Below are positions 1 to 6,987 of a stretch of 64,000 bases of DNA, piece by piece (the first letter of the stretch is position 1; the number at the start of each line of letters is the position of its first letter). Made by a program: the position numbers and the translations under genes. The stretch lies in assembly GCA_018266775.1 (NCBI GenBank), contig JAFDZS010000008.1, positions 124,001-188,000 of the forward strand. Direction: 5' to 3'. This DNA comes from Bacteroidota bacterium. Its GTDB lineage: Bacteria > Bacteroidota > Bacteroidia > Chitinophagales > Chitinophagaceae. Under the pieces are notes generated by a model. It was not told where the DNA came from and ran no database searches. It was given only the letters and a program-made list of their open reading frames with translations.

Positions 1-1175
1 GCATTATTTACACAACCTCCGCCAAAGGGGACAGTGTTCAACCAGTCCTGTTCTTTCTTTTTATTATTGGTAAACACATAAAATGCCAGGGGATTAGGAT
101 GTGCTTTGATAATATCCATCGCCTCAGCTTTATTGGCAAACGAAATGATGGGCAATATGGGCCCGAATATTTCTTCCTGCATTACGGGAGCATCCAATTT
201 TATACCATCCATTAATGTCGGTTCAATAAACAGTTGTGCTGCATTACTTCTTCCTCCATACAAAATATTACCCTGTGTTAAATAATTTTGCAGCCTGTTG
301 TATTGTTTTTCGTTGATGATCTTTCCATAATTATAATCCTGCTCTGGCTGTTTGCTAAAAAAATGCTCCAGTGTTTTTTTTAATGCTTCAACCAGTGCCT
401 GCTTTTTTGTTTCATGCACCAAAATATAATCCGGCGCCACACACATTTGCCCCGCATTGCTGAATTTGGTGATGGCAATCCGTTTTGCTGCAACAGCAAT
501 ATTAGCATCAGCTTCCACCACGCAGGGGCTTTTGCCGCCCAGTTCCAGTGTAACAGGCACCAGTTGCTCTGCCGCCATTTTATAAATAATTTTTCCAACA
601 GCAGTACTACCGGTATAGAATACATGATCGAACCTGAAATGGTTCATCATTGCAGGAATTTCTGCTGCACCATCCCCATCAGTAAATAAAATATATTCCG
701 GTGCAAAAGTTTGCTCAATGATTGTTTTCATCACTGCTGCCGTAGCAGGTGCAAATTCAGATGCTTTCAGTACAACTGTATTCCCTGCGGCAATAGCACC
801 AATCATCGGTGTGAATAATAATTGTAATGGGTAATTCCATGGGCCAATGACCAGTACCACACCCAAAGGTTCTTTCATTACATAGCTTTTGGAAGGTACA
901 TTCAGTAAGTTAGTAGCAGTATAATCGGGTTGCATCCATTGTTTTAAGCGCTTTATTGCTGTGCTGATTTCGCTGATCACAAATCCGGTTTCTGTTACCC
1001 AGCATTCTTCTGCATTTTTTTTCAGGTCGGTATACAAAGCCTGGTGTAATGCATCCTGGTTTTGCAATATGGCGGTTTTTAATTTTTTTAGTTGTGTAAT
1101 TCTGAATGTGTAAGATTTTGTGGCACCAGTTTCATAGTAACTGTGCATCGTTAAAAGTTGATCGGTGTTGACCAT
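1..1175 (-). CDS. Aldehyde dehydrogenase, ALDH3-like (3' end cut by window edge)
   Basis: The reading frame is open from an ATG at 1175 to the left edge, giving about 391 residues of an expected ~460. The ALDH family oxidises aldehydes to acids with NAD(P)+. Visible marks are the nucleotide-binding GPWNYPLQLL near residue 111, the catalytic-base motif ELGGKSP (Glu ~211), and the catalytic Cys ~245 in NAGQMCVAPDY. The last form is typical of the ALDH3/coniferyl-aldehyde branch. The cut end shows PFGGGCVNN, matching the family's C-terminal region. There is no signal peptide, so it is probably cytosolic. It is divergent from tadA, with only 36 bases between the starts. The exact substrate cannot be told from sequence. 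Confidence 0.93.
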   Translation of the reverse strand, partial: MVNTDQLLTMHSYYETGATKSYTFRITQLKKLKTAILQNQDALHQALYTDLKKNAEECWVTETGFVISEISTAIKRLKQWMQPDYTATNLLNVPSKSYVMKEPLGVVLVIGPWNYPLQLLFTPMIGAIAAGNTVVLKASEFAPATAAVMKTIIEQTFAPEYILFTDGDGAAEIPAMMNHFRFDHVFYTGSTAVGKIIYKMAAEQLVPVTLELGGKSPCVVEADANIAVAAKRIAITKFSNAGQMCVAPDYILVHETKKQALVEALKKTLEHFFSKQPEQDYNYGKIINEKQYNRLQNYLTQGNILYGGRSNAAQLFIEPTLMDGIKLDAPVMQEEIFGPILPIISFANKAEAMDIIKAHPNPLAFYVFTNNKKKEQDWLNTVPFGGGCVNN

Positions 1176-1188
1176 TACCCTAATTTTG
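1158..1188 (+). promoter_or_regulatory. Candidate Bacteroidota promoter of tadA
   Basis: TTG at 1158-1160, a 20-base spacer and TAATTTTG at 1181-1188 fit the Bacteroidota sigma-A pattern (TTTG, 19-21 bases, TAnnTTTG). The predicted start of transcription lies about 15-20 bases before the tadA ATG. The element overlaps the beginning of the divergent aldehyde dehydrogenase gene. Confidence 0.5.
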
Positions 1189-1211
1189 CAGCAAGGTAAA
1201 CAAAACCTTTC

Positions 1212-1649
1212 ATGACAGACGAACATTACATGCGGCAGGCGCTGAAAGAAGCGCAAAAAGCTTTTGATGCTGGTGAAGTACCTGTGGGTGCAGTAGTTGT
1301 ACTCAATGATAAAATTATTGCCCGTGCACACAACCAGGTGGAACTGCTGAAGGACAGTACTGCCCACGCCGAGATACTGGCGCTTACCACTGCATATAGT
1401 TTTTTAGGCAGCAAATATTTACCCGATGCTGTATTGTTTGTAACCGTTGAACCATGCCTCATGTGCAGTGGTGCTTTATACTGGAGTAAGATTGGACGTA
1501 TTGTTTTCGGTGCTGCTGATGATAAGAACAGTTACCGGAGAAGTACTGGCGGTAATAACCCTTTTCATCCTAAAACAGTTATTGAAGGTGGATTGCTGCA
1601 GGAAGAATGTGCCACGCTGATGAAAGACTTTTTTAAAGCAAGAAGATAA
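1212..1649 (+). CDS. tadA: tRNA-specific adenosine deaminase TadA
   Basis: This 145-residue protein is a full-length member of the cytidine/deoxycytidylate deaminase fold. TadA converts adenosine to inosine at the wobble position of tRNA-Arg(ACG). The zinc site is complete: HAE at residues 52-54 (His52 ligand, Glu54 proton shuttle) and PCLMC at 81-85 (two Cys ligands). The N-terminal MRQALKEAQKA helix and GEVPVGAVVV strand are typical. It ends six bases before a convergent small T9SS gene, with no visible terminator between them. Guanine deaminases share the zinc motifs, but the length and the PCLMCSGA context favour TadA. Confidence 0.95.
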   Translation: MTDEHYMRQALKEAQKAFDAGEVPVGAVVVLNDKIIARAHNQVELLKDSTAHAEILALTTAYSFLGSKYLPDAVLFVTVEPCLMCSGALYWSKIGRIVFGAADDKNSYRRSTGGNNPFHPKTVIEGGLLQEECATLMKDFFKARR

Positions 1650-1654
1650 CTGCT

Positions 1655-2032
1655 TTACTGCACCACCATTTTCTTTTTTACCAGTTGATTTTTTTGTTTC
1701 AGTATAATGAAATAGATACCCGGTGGAAGGGAAAACATGACCACCATATTTTCATTGCCTGTGGTCAGCAGCCGCTGATCGTTTCTTAATTTCTTTCCAC
1801 TGATATCTGCTATTTGCAATTGCACCAATCCCGGTTCAAAACCTTTTACTTCCAGTTCAGCTTTATTCTTTGCCGGGTTTGGAAATAATTTTACAGATGC
1901 ACGAATACTGTCTGCAGGTGTTGCATTTTTATTTGCAGCCATAGCAGTATCGGGCAATGGAGCTGCCGGCGCCTGTGCGGCAGCAGTATAAATTCCCAAA
2001 AACGAAACCAGTACAATTACAATTTCTTTCAT
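1655..2032 (-). CDS. Small secreted protein with T9SS type A sorting domain
   Basis: This 125-residue protein has an N-terminal signal peptide (hydrophobic core IVIVLVSFLGIYTAAAQA). A short Ala/Pro-rich linker follows, and then the rest is a C-terminal sorting tail. The tail starts near residue 47 with KLFPNPAKN and ends with PGIYFIILKQKNQLVKKKMV, which is the usual form of the type A T9SS tail. Almost nothing besides the tail is present, so there is no catalytic domain to name. Proteins of this kind cross the inner membrane by Sec and the outer membrane by T9SS. It is divergent from sodA. Confidence 0.82.
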   Translation of the reverse strand: MKEIVIVLVSFLGIYTAAAQAPAAPLPDTAMAANKNATPADSIRASVKLFPNPAKNKAELEVKGFEPGLVQLQIADISGKKLRNDQRLLTTGNENMVVMFSLPPGIYFIILKQKNQLVKKKMVVQ

Positions 2033-2039
2033 TTTATCA

Positions 2040-2068
2040 TTGAATCGGAAACCAATAACGTAAATTTG
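2040..2068 (+). promoter_or_regulatory. Candidate promoter of sodA
   Basis: TTG at 2040-2042, an 18-base spacer and a full-match TAAATTTG at 2061-2068 resemble the Bacteroidota sigma-A promoter. It would leave a leader of about 35 bases before the sodA ATG at 2110. Confidence 0.5.
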
Positions 2069-2109
2069 TACTCCTATATTTCTTAATAGCTTTATAAAAT
2101 TTAAAACTT

Positions 2110-2709
2110 ATGGCATTTACATTACCGGCTCTTCCTTACGCACATGATGCACTGGAGCCTCATATCGACACTACCACCATGCAGATTCACCATGGCAAAC
2201 ATCACCAGGCTTATGTTGACAACCTGAACAAAGCCATTGCCGGTACTGAACATGAAAATAAAAGCCTTGAAGATTTAGTAAAACATGCAGGATCCATCTC
2301 TCCTGCTGTTCGCAATAATGGCGGTGGGCACTGGAACCACAGTTTCTTCTGGGAAAGTTTAGCACCCAAGGCAGGTGGTGCACCTTCAGGTAAACTGGCC
2401 GACGCTATCAATGCTGCATTCGGCAGCTTTGATGCATTCAAAGAAAAATTTGCCGCCGCTGGTATGACAAGGTTTGGCAGTGGCTGGGCATGGCTGCTTG
2501 TTAAAGATGGTAAGCTTGAGATTTCTTCCACCCCCAACCAGGATAATCCTTTAATGGAAATTGCTGATGTAAAAGGCATACCCGTTTTAGGAGTTGATGT
2601 ATGGGAACATGCATACTACCTGAAATATCAAAACCGCCGTGCTGATTACCTGGCTGCTTTCTGGAATGTGGTAAACTGGACTAAAGTGGCTGAACGTTTT
2701 GGCGCTTAA
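2110..2709 (+). CDS. sodA: Superoxide dismutase, Fe/Mn family
   Basis: This 199-residue protein is the full length of the Fe/Mn superoxide dismutase family, which converts superoxide to oxygen and hydrogen peroxide. The four metal ligands are present: His27 ([11 protein letters not shown]), His77 ([11 protein letters not shown]), Asp163 and His167 ([15 protein letters not shown]). A Gln in TPNQDNP (~144) sits where Mn-preferring or cambialistic enzymes carry it, but metal choice cannot be settled from sequence. There is no signal peptide, so it is cytosolic. It has its own promoter and a strong terminator 34 bases past its stop, so it is probably a single-gene transcript. Confidence 0.96.
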   Translation: MAFTLPALPYAHDALEPHIDTTTMQIHHGKHHQAYVDNLNKAIAGTEHENKSLEDLVKHAGSISPAVRNNGGGHWNHSFFWESLAPKAGGAPSGKLADAINAAFGSFDAFKEKFAAAGMTRFGSGWAWLLVKDGKLEISSTPNQDNPLMEIADVKGIPVLGVDVWEHAYYLKYQNRRADYLAAFWNVVNWTKVAERFGA

Positions 2710-2742
2710 ATAATACCGCAGGTGAACAACCTGTTGCGAAAT

Positions 2743-2780
2743 AAAAAGCTGCAACCATTAGTGTTGCAGCTTTTTATTTT
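2743..2780 (+). terminator. Intrinsic terminator after sodA
   Basis: A perfect 13-bp stem (2743-2755 with 2763-2775, core AGCTGCAAC/GTTGCAGCT) with a 7-base loop is followed by a T-rich tract. It rules out starting the next gene at the upstream GTG (2722), because that start would place the terminator inside the coding region. Confidence 0.85.
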
Positions 2781-2802
2781 TATCTTGTCAGAAATTATTT
2801 CC

Positions 2803-3381
2803 ATGACAAGGAGGATTATTTTTCTGCTGCTATTCTTTTCCATCACTGATTTTTCATTTGCTGATACGCCCGGTAAACGGGAAATGCACGACAGCAAAAT
2901 CACGTTCCAGGATGTTTCTAAGTGCAGCCCTTATGTTTTTTATTGGGGGCAGGCCGGAATGGATCATGCGGAAGATACTATATCAAACGATAAAAGTGTT
3001 TTTTTAATGGCTTCCCGTGGGGCGCCTTATCAATACCAGTTTTGGGGCATCAATACAAAAACAAAAAAATCTACCGATACCATTTTCTTTGGTAATTATT
3101 ATTCTCCCGACTATGTGATTATTCTGAAAGGCATTCATAAGGATTCTATCGTGTACGATCAAAAAGAATTATCCAATGCCAATACGGTTGTTAAGGAAGA
3201 AAATACAGACAGTATCACCAATAAGGAACTTGTGGCTGACGCACAATCGTACAGGAGAAAACATGCTTTACATTCCTGGTTATTATATGGTGCTGGTATT
3301 GCAGGCTTGGGTGGATTGATTTGGTTTTTCATCCGCAGAAGAAAAAATATAACTACCGCAACTCAGGGTACAGGATCGTAA
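2803..3381 (+). CDS. Hypothetical membrane-anchored exported protein
   Basis: I do not recognise a family. The ATG at 2803 is chosen because it gives a clean signal peptide ([20 protein letters not shown]) and lies past the sodA terminator; an in-frame GTG at 2722 is less likely. The product is about 192 residues. After export there is a soluble part of about 130 residues, then one transmembrane segment near the C-terminus ([19 protein letters not shown]) followed by RRRKN, a positive-inside stop-transfer signal. This suggests a periplasmic domain anchored in the inner membrane. Its last 19 bases overlap the convergent yidD gene. Confidence 0.7.
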   Translation: MTRRIIFLLLFFSITDFSFADTPGKREMHDSKITFQDVSKCSPYVFYWGQAGMDHAEDTISNDKSVFLMASRGAPYQYQFWGINTKTKKSTDTIFFGNYYSPDYVIILKGIHKDSIVYDQKELSNANTVVKEENTDSITNKELVADAQSYRRKHALHSWLLYGAGIAGLGGLIWFFIRRRKNITTATQGTGS

Positions 3382-3593
3382 CCATGCCCGCCCCAGGGAT
3401 GGCATTTTGATACCCGCTTAATCGTTAACCATAATCCTTTTACGGGCCCATATTTTTTAAATGCTTCTATTCCATAATGGGAACAGCTGGGTGTAAACCT
3501 GCATTTGTTTCCCAGCCACGGGGAAATGATCCATTGATATAGTTTAATGGCCAGTATAAATGGGAAGCTCAGTATTTGCAATACAATTTTCAT
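3363..3593 (-). CDS. yidD: Membrane protein insertion efficiency factor YidD
   Basis: This 76-residue protein carries the family hallmarks: [19 protein letters not shown] near the N-terminal third, with the two conserved Cys, and [14 protein letters not shown] at the end. YidD is a small membrane-associated protein thought to help YidC insert membrane proteins. Its start overlaps the rnpA stop by four bases (ATGA), so translation is probably coupled, which is the usual rpmH-rnpA-yidD order. yidC does not follow; the next gene is convergent. Confidence 0.95.
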   Translation of the reverse strand: MKIVLQILSFPFILAIKLYQWIISPWLGNKCRFTPSCSHYGIEAFKKYGPVKGLWLTIKRVSKCHPWGGHGYDPVP

Positions 3594-3994
3594 TTGATGT
3601 TTTTATATAACCTTTTTAATACGGCCCCGGTTTTTTCAAACACTAATTGATATTCCGGTATTTCATTGCCGGTATAAATGATGAACACCATCATGTTGCT
3701 GTTCATTTCCTTGATTGATTGAAGTAAATTATTTTTTTGTAAACGCCAGCTTTCCCTCATCAGCCTTTTTACCCGGTTGCGTTCGGTGGCATGCTTAAAA
3801 TATTTTTTACTTACACTGAATGCGGCTTTCAGGCCGGGAGATGGATTGCTTTCATCTTCTGCTTTATGAATCAAATACAATACCCTGAAAGGAAATACTG
3901 AAAATGATATTCCCTCTTTGAACAATTGCTCAATGCTTTTCCGGCTTTTCAACCGTTCATTTTTGCCGAGTGTATTTCGTGAACTATTTTCCAA
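3590..3994 (-). CDS. rnpA: Ribonuclease P protein component
   Basis: This is a 134-residue protein with the RnpA signature: [15 protein letters not shown] at the N-terminus, the [22 protein letters not shown]-type motif in the middle and basic residues throughout. It binds RNase P RNA and helps remove tRNA 5' leaders. The first available start is a TTG at 3994, seven bases beyond the T-tract of a terminator hairpin; no in-frame ATG lies at the expected N-terminus. Weak initiation may keep its level below that of L34. It overlaps yidD by four bases. Confidence 0.93.
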   Translation of the reverse strand: MENSSRNTLGKNERLKSRKSIEQLFKEGISFSVFPFRVLYLIHKAEDESNPSPGLKAAFSVSKKYFKHATERNRVKRLMRESWRLQKNNLLQSIKEMNSNMMVFIIYTGNEIPEYQLVFEKTGAVLKRLYKNIK

Positions 3995-4000
3995 TAAGTC

Positions 4001-4031
4001 AAAATTAAAAAGTCCCGCTGAATAGCGGGAC
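4001..4031 (-). terminator. Terminator or attenuator between rpmH and rnpA
   Basis: On the minus strand a perfect 8-bp stem (GTCCCGCT/AGCGGGAC, 4012-4019 with 4024-4031) with a 4-base loop is followed by TTTTTAATTTT. It sits 34 bases after the rpmH stop and seven bases before the rnpA start. It would let more transcript cover rpmH than rnpA-yidD. Confidence 0.75.
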
Positions 4032-4064
4032 TGGTTATTTTCAGTTTTGCATGCAAAACGGGTT

Positions 4065-4232
4065 TTATTTTTTAGAACCGTGTTCGCTGGAAACAGTCAG
4101 TTTATGACGTCCTTTTTTTCTGCGGCTGGCCAATACTTTACGGCCATTTGCAGTTTCCATGCGTTTACGAAAGCCGTGCACAGTTTTCCTGCGGCGTTTA
4201 TGAGGCTGATACGTTCTTTTTTTACCTGGCAT
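4065..4232 (-). CDS. rpmH: 50S ribosomal protein L34
   Basis: This is a 55-codon gene that is easily missed because of its length. The translation begins [16 protein letters not shown], continues [18 protein letters not shown] and ends SSEHGSKK. The KRRR..HGFR.RM.T..GR.VL..RR.KGR pattern is diagnostic of L34, a small basic protein of the large ribosomal subunit. The gene is at the head of rpmH-rnpA-yidD, the standard bacterial arrangement. A stem-loop terminator separates it from rnpA. Its length is at the upper end of the family because of the C-terminal extension common in Bacteroidota. Confidence 0.96.
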   Translation of the reverse strand: MPGKKRTYQPHKRRRKTVHGFRKRMETANGRKVLASRRKKGRHKLTVSSEHGSKK

Positions 4233-4253
4233 TGTTTTAAATTTTTTCCTTTA

Positions 4254-4319
4254 CAAAAATATTTTTTACCGTTTCAGCAGGGCACCATCCCCGCTTCTTG
4301 TGAAAGGACGGCAAAAGTA
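4254..4319 (-). promoter_or_regulatory. Candidate -7 boxes for rpmH
   Basis: Two TAnnTTTG matches are present on the minus strand: TATTTTTG at 4261-4254 and TACTTTTG at 4319-4312. Neither has a clear TTTG at the right distance upstream, so I treat them as candidates only. Confidence 0.35.
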
Positions 4320-4366
4320 GGCATTTTAAGGGAAAAATAACCGTTCCAGGATAAAATATTTATGTC

Positions 4367-5188
4367 TCAGAGCGCCGCATGGCTTGATTGCACTGGCTTT
4401 CCAAAGAATATGCTGGCATGGCTGTCAAAATCTTCTGTAGAATCTGTGGTATAAAAGGCTGCCGAACCATTTTTACTGCACCGGGCCTCTATTTCAGGAT
4501 GACGCTGTAAATAGCCTTTCAGGCTTTCCGCCACAATTTGTCCCTGTGACAAAATAGTAATGCCTGCCGGTGTATATTGTTTTATTTTTTCCTGTAGCAA
4601 CGGGTAATGTGTACAGGCCAGTAAAATGGTATCTATCTTATTTGATGTTGCCAGCAATTGGCTGATATCTTTTTGAACAAAATAATCAGCACCTGCAGCA
4701 TTGTATTCGTTGTTTTCCACCAATGGCACCCACATCGGGCAGGCGTGCTGGTATACCGTTACATCAGGAAAAAACTTCGCTACTTCTATTGGATAAGATT
4801 GTGACTGCACTGTTCCATTCGTACCTAATATCCCTACCGTTTTGGTTTTGGAATATTGGCCAATTACTTCTGTCGTTGGCCGGATTACACCCAACACTCT
4901 TTTTGAAGTGTCGATACGGGGCAAATCATTTTGCTGTATGGTTCGCAATGCCTTTGCTGATGCCGTATTGCAGGCCAGCACCACCAATGAACAACCCTGT
5001 TTAAAAAACCATTGCACACATTCCAGTGTATACTGATACACTGTTTCAAAACTGCGTGGGCCATAAGGTGCACGGGCATTATCGCCCAGGTATAAATAAT
5101 CGTATTGGGGCAATTGCTGTACAATTTCTTTTAGTACAGTTAATCCGCCGTAGCCGCTGTCAAAAACGCCAATTGGTCCCTGGTTCAT
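4367..5188 (-). CDS. murI: Glutamate racemase
   Basis: This 273-residue cytosolic enzyme makes D-glutamate for peptidoglycan. The substrate-binding FDSGYGGLTV is at residues 9-18 (Asp10, Ser11). The two catalytic cysteines are in LACNTAS (Cys73) and LLACTHYPLL (Cys192), and the phosphate-like loop LGDNARAPYG is present. The length matches the family. It is the last gene of the uppS-bamA-ompH minus-strand series, an order conserved in many Bacteroidota. A C-terminal extension after the catalytic fold (about 35 residues, polar) has no clear function. Confidence 0.95.
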   Translation of the reverse strand: MNQGPIGVFDSGYGGLTVLKEIVQQLPQYDYLYLGDNARAPYGPRSFETVYQYTLECVQWFFKQGCSLVVLACNTASAKALRTIQQNDLPRIDTSKRVLGVIRPTTEVIGQYSKTKTVGILGTNGTVQSQSYPIEVAKFFPDVTVYQHACPMWVPLVENNEYNAAGADYFVQKDISQLLATSNKIDTILLACTHYPLLQEKIKQYTPAGITILSQGQIVAESLKGYLQRHPEIEARCSKNGSAAFYTTDSTEDFDSHASIFFGKPVQSSHAAL

Positions 5189-5228
5189 GGGTCAAAAATA
5201 AGTATTTGGCTGATGAATGAAGCGGTTG

Positions 5229-5741
5229 TTACCATTCCAGTTTTTTCAATATCAAATCTGTAATGTCGTAGCAGGGAGGTAAAGGCAATGTTGATTCTTT
5301 GCATAAATCGAAAACTAAATCGTAACCATTTGCCTGTGCAATGGGTTTTATCTTATTGATAACCCATACAATAATTACTTTGCGTAAACTGTCTGTATAA
5401 CGTTCTGCAGATGTCAATGCTTTATCATTGCAGGATTGCATTGCCAGAAATTGCCGGTTTAATTTATTTCTGACACTATCCTTGTCCCGCTCACTTAATG
5501 CCGGGCAACTGCAGCACTTTCGATACAATTCCGTTTCAATGGAATCATTTACGGGGTAAAAACATTGGGTATATGCTGCAATTAATTTATGATTGATATA
5601 TTTATTTGCCGAATCAATCCATTCGACAGCAATTAATTTTTGCAGCATTGCATCCATATCCACCCCGCCAGCTTTTAATTGCGCTGGAGCATAACCGGTA
5701 AGGCAAAGTATCAATATTCCCGTTACAATTATTCGTTTCAT
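5229..5741 (-). CDS. Divergent OmpH/Skp-like exported protein, cysteine-rich
   Basis: This is a 170-residue protein with a signal peptide (IIVTGILILCLTGYAPAQ). It occupies the third place after two clear OmpH/Skp genes. The C-terminal part (IKPIAQANGYDLVFDL) resembles the Skp segment that packs next to the trimer body, e.g. IKAAAKKNGYTYVLDI in the next gene. The long coiled-coil arm typical of Skp is weak here. Instead the mature part has about seven cysteines, including a CCSC cluster, which is unusual for this family and suggests disulfides in the periplasm. It is separated from the upstream ompH by a terminator-like hairpin. I infer that it is a decayed or specialised Skp paralogue. Confidence 0.6.
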   Translation of the reverse strand: MKRIIVTGILILCLTGYAPAQLKAGGVDMDAMLQKLIAVEWIDSANKYINHKLIAAYTQCFYPVNDSIETELYRKCCSCPALSERDKDSVRNKLNRQFLAMQSCNDKALTSAERYTDSLRKVIIVWVINKIKPIAQANGYDLVFDLCKESTLPLPPCYDITDLILKKLEW

Positions 5742-5752
5742 CGGGATAATAT

Positions 5753-5782
5753 AAAAGCCACATGTTTTACGATGTGGCTTTT
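5753..5782 (-). terminator. Hairpin terminator between ompH and the ompH-like gene
   Basis: A perfect 10-bp stem AAAAGCCACA/TGTGGCTTTT with a 10-base loop lies between the ompH stop (5806) and the next start (5741). The stem ends in TTTT on either strand, so it could act in either direction. It would reduce expression of the ompH-like gene and murI. Confidence 0.65.
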
Positions 5783-5805
5783 AAGTAAAGAGGAGTTAAA
5801 TATTT

Positions 5806-6348
5806 TTAGTTACCAGTTTTTGCCGGTGCTTTTGTTGCAGGGGCAGCGGGTGCTTCTTTAATACCCAGTTCTTTTTTCACCAAAGCTAAAATGTCATCGC
5901 CCGGAGGGCCAACTAATACAGCTGAAATATCCAGTACATAGGTATAACCGTTCTTTTTTGCTGCTGCTTTTATGGCATCCATAGCTTTCAGGCGGATGGG
6001 GTTAAACAAATCCTGTCCTTTTTTATTGATTTGATCCTGCAAACCCTGGTTATATTCCTGGATTCTCTGGTACAATTTAGTCAGTTCATTTCTTTTTACT
6101 TCCTTCATTGTTTCAGTAAGCGTAGCTGAATCCTTTACAAATTTTGCTGCTTTATCATCAAAATCATTCTGCAGGTCTTCACCATTTTTTTGCAGTGATA
6201 CCTGGTATTCCTGCAATTGGCTATCTGCCTTTAAAGCTTCGGGCATTACAGAGATAAGGTCTTGTGTGTTGATGTAACCAATTTTTGTTTGTGCGGTGGC
6301 TCCCAAAAACGATACTGCCATTACACCAGCAACGATTAACTTTTTCAT
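5806..6348 (-). CDS. OmpH/Skp family periplasmic chaperone (copy 2)
   Basis: This 180-residue protein has a signal peptide (LIVAGVMAVSFLGATAQ) and the mature start TKIGYINTQDLISVMPE, which is the family's first strand. A central helical, charged region follows (roughly residues 45-115), the coiled-coil arm. A C-terminal IKAAAKKNGYTYVLDI comes next, and then an Ala/Pro-rich tail. Skp forms trimers that hold outer-membrane proteins on their way to BamA. It follows another ompH and bamA on the same strand. The Pro/Ala tail (APAAPATKAPAK) is extra compared with the first copy. Confidence 0.9.
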   Translation of the reverse strand: MKKLIVAGVMAVSFLGATAQTKIGYINTQDLISVMPEALKADSQLQEYQVSLQKNGEDLQNDFDDKAAKFVKDSATLTETMKEVKRNELTKLYQRIQEYNQGLQDQINKKGQDLFNPIRLKAMDAIKAAAKKNGYTYVLDISAVLVGPPGDDILALVKKELGIKEAPAAPATKAPAKTGN

Positions 6349-6421
6349 TGTTTTTTTAAAGTTTACTTTTATAGTTTGTTTTTTTATGGTTTTAGCTGCA
6401 TGGCAACTAATTTTTAACGGT

Positions 6422-6934
6422 TTATTTAACGCCCAGGTTTCTCAGCACATCATCACTTTTGTCCAGTTTGGGGTCGGCAAAGATAACGGTAATTCCTTCA
6501 CTTTTATCCAGTATAAAATCATATTGCTTATCTACTGCCAGTTTTTGAACCGCGTTGTACACCCTGTCCTGTATGGGTTTGATCAGTTCCTGCCTTTTTT
6601 TGAACAGATCTCCCTCAAAACCAAAGCGTTTCTTTTGTAAATCCCTTAATTCTTTTTCTTTATTATAGATCTCATCTTCCCTTTTCTTTTTCAGGTCATC
6701 ACTCAGCATTACCTGTTCTGCATCATAATCTTTCAGCATTTTGTCTACAATGGTTTGCTTTTGATCAATTTCCTGCTGCCATTGCTCACTAAATTGATCC
6801 AGCCGTTTCTGGGCGTCTTTATACTCTGGTAATTTCTCCAAAATATATTTAGAGTCTATAATGGCATATCGTTGTGCATTTGCTGCAAACGCAAATAAGA
6901 TGCTGGTGCAGGCCAGTAAGAATAGTTTTTTCAT
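6422..6934 (-). CDS. OmpH/Skp family periplasmic chaperone (copy 1)
   Basis: The ATG at 6934 gives 170 residues and a clear signal peptide (KKLFLLACTSILFAFAANAQ); an in-frame TTG at 6952 is less likely. The mature start RYAIIDSKYILEKLPEY is the conserved Skp strand. Residues ~50-115 are highly charged and helical, fitting the jellyfish-like arms. The C-terminus has DKQYDFILDKSEG. The gene is 54 bases after bamA on the same strand, so chaperone and insertion machinery are probably co-transcribed. Confidence 0.91.
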   Translation of the reverse strand: MKKLFLLACTSILFAFAANAQRYAIIDSKYILEKLPEYKDAQKRLDQFSEQWQQEIDQKQTIVDKMLKDYDAEQVMLSDDLKKKREDEIYNKEKELRDLQKKRFGFEGDLFKKRQELIKPIQDRVYNAVQKLAVDKQYDFILDKSEGITVIFADPKLDKSDDVLRNLGVK

Positions 6935-6987
6935 GTCCCTGTTTTTTTGCAAATAAACAAATAAACCCTTTATATGTATAATATTTC

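Noticed and set aside
2722-2802. N-terminal extension of the hypothetical gene at 2803 from a GTG at 2722
   Set aside because: The extension runs through the sodA terminator hairpin, and the ATG at 2803 begins a proper signal peptide.
4047-4340. A 97-codon plus-strand frame over 4047-4340
   Set aside because: It is antisense to rpmH, which is clearly the real gene (L34) on the minus strand.
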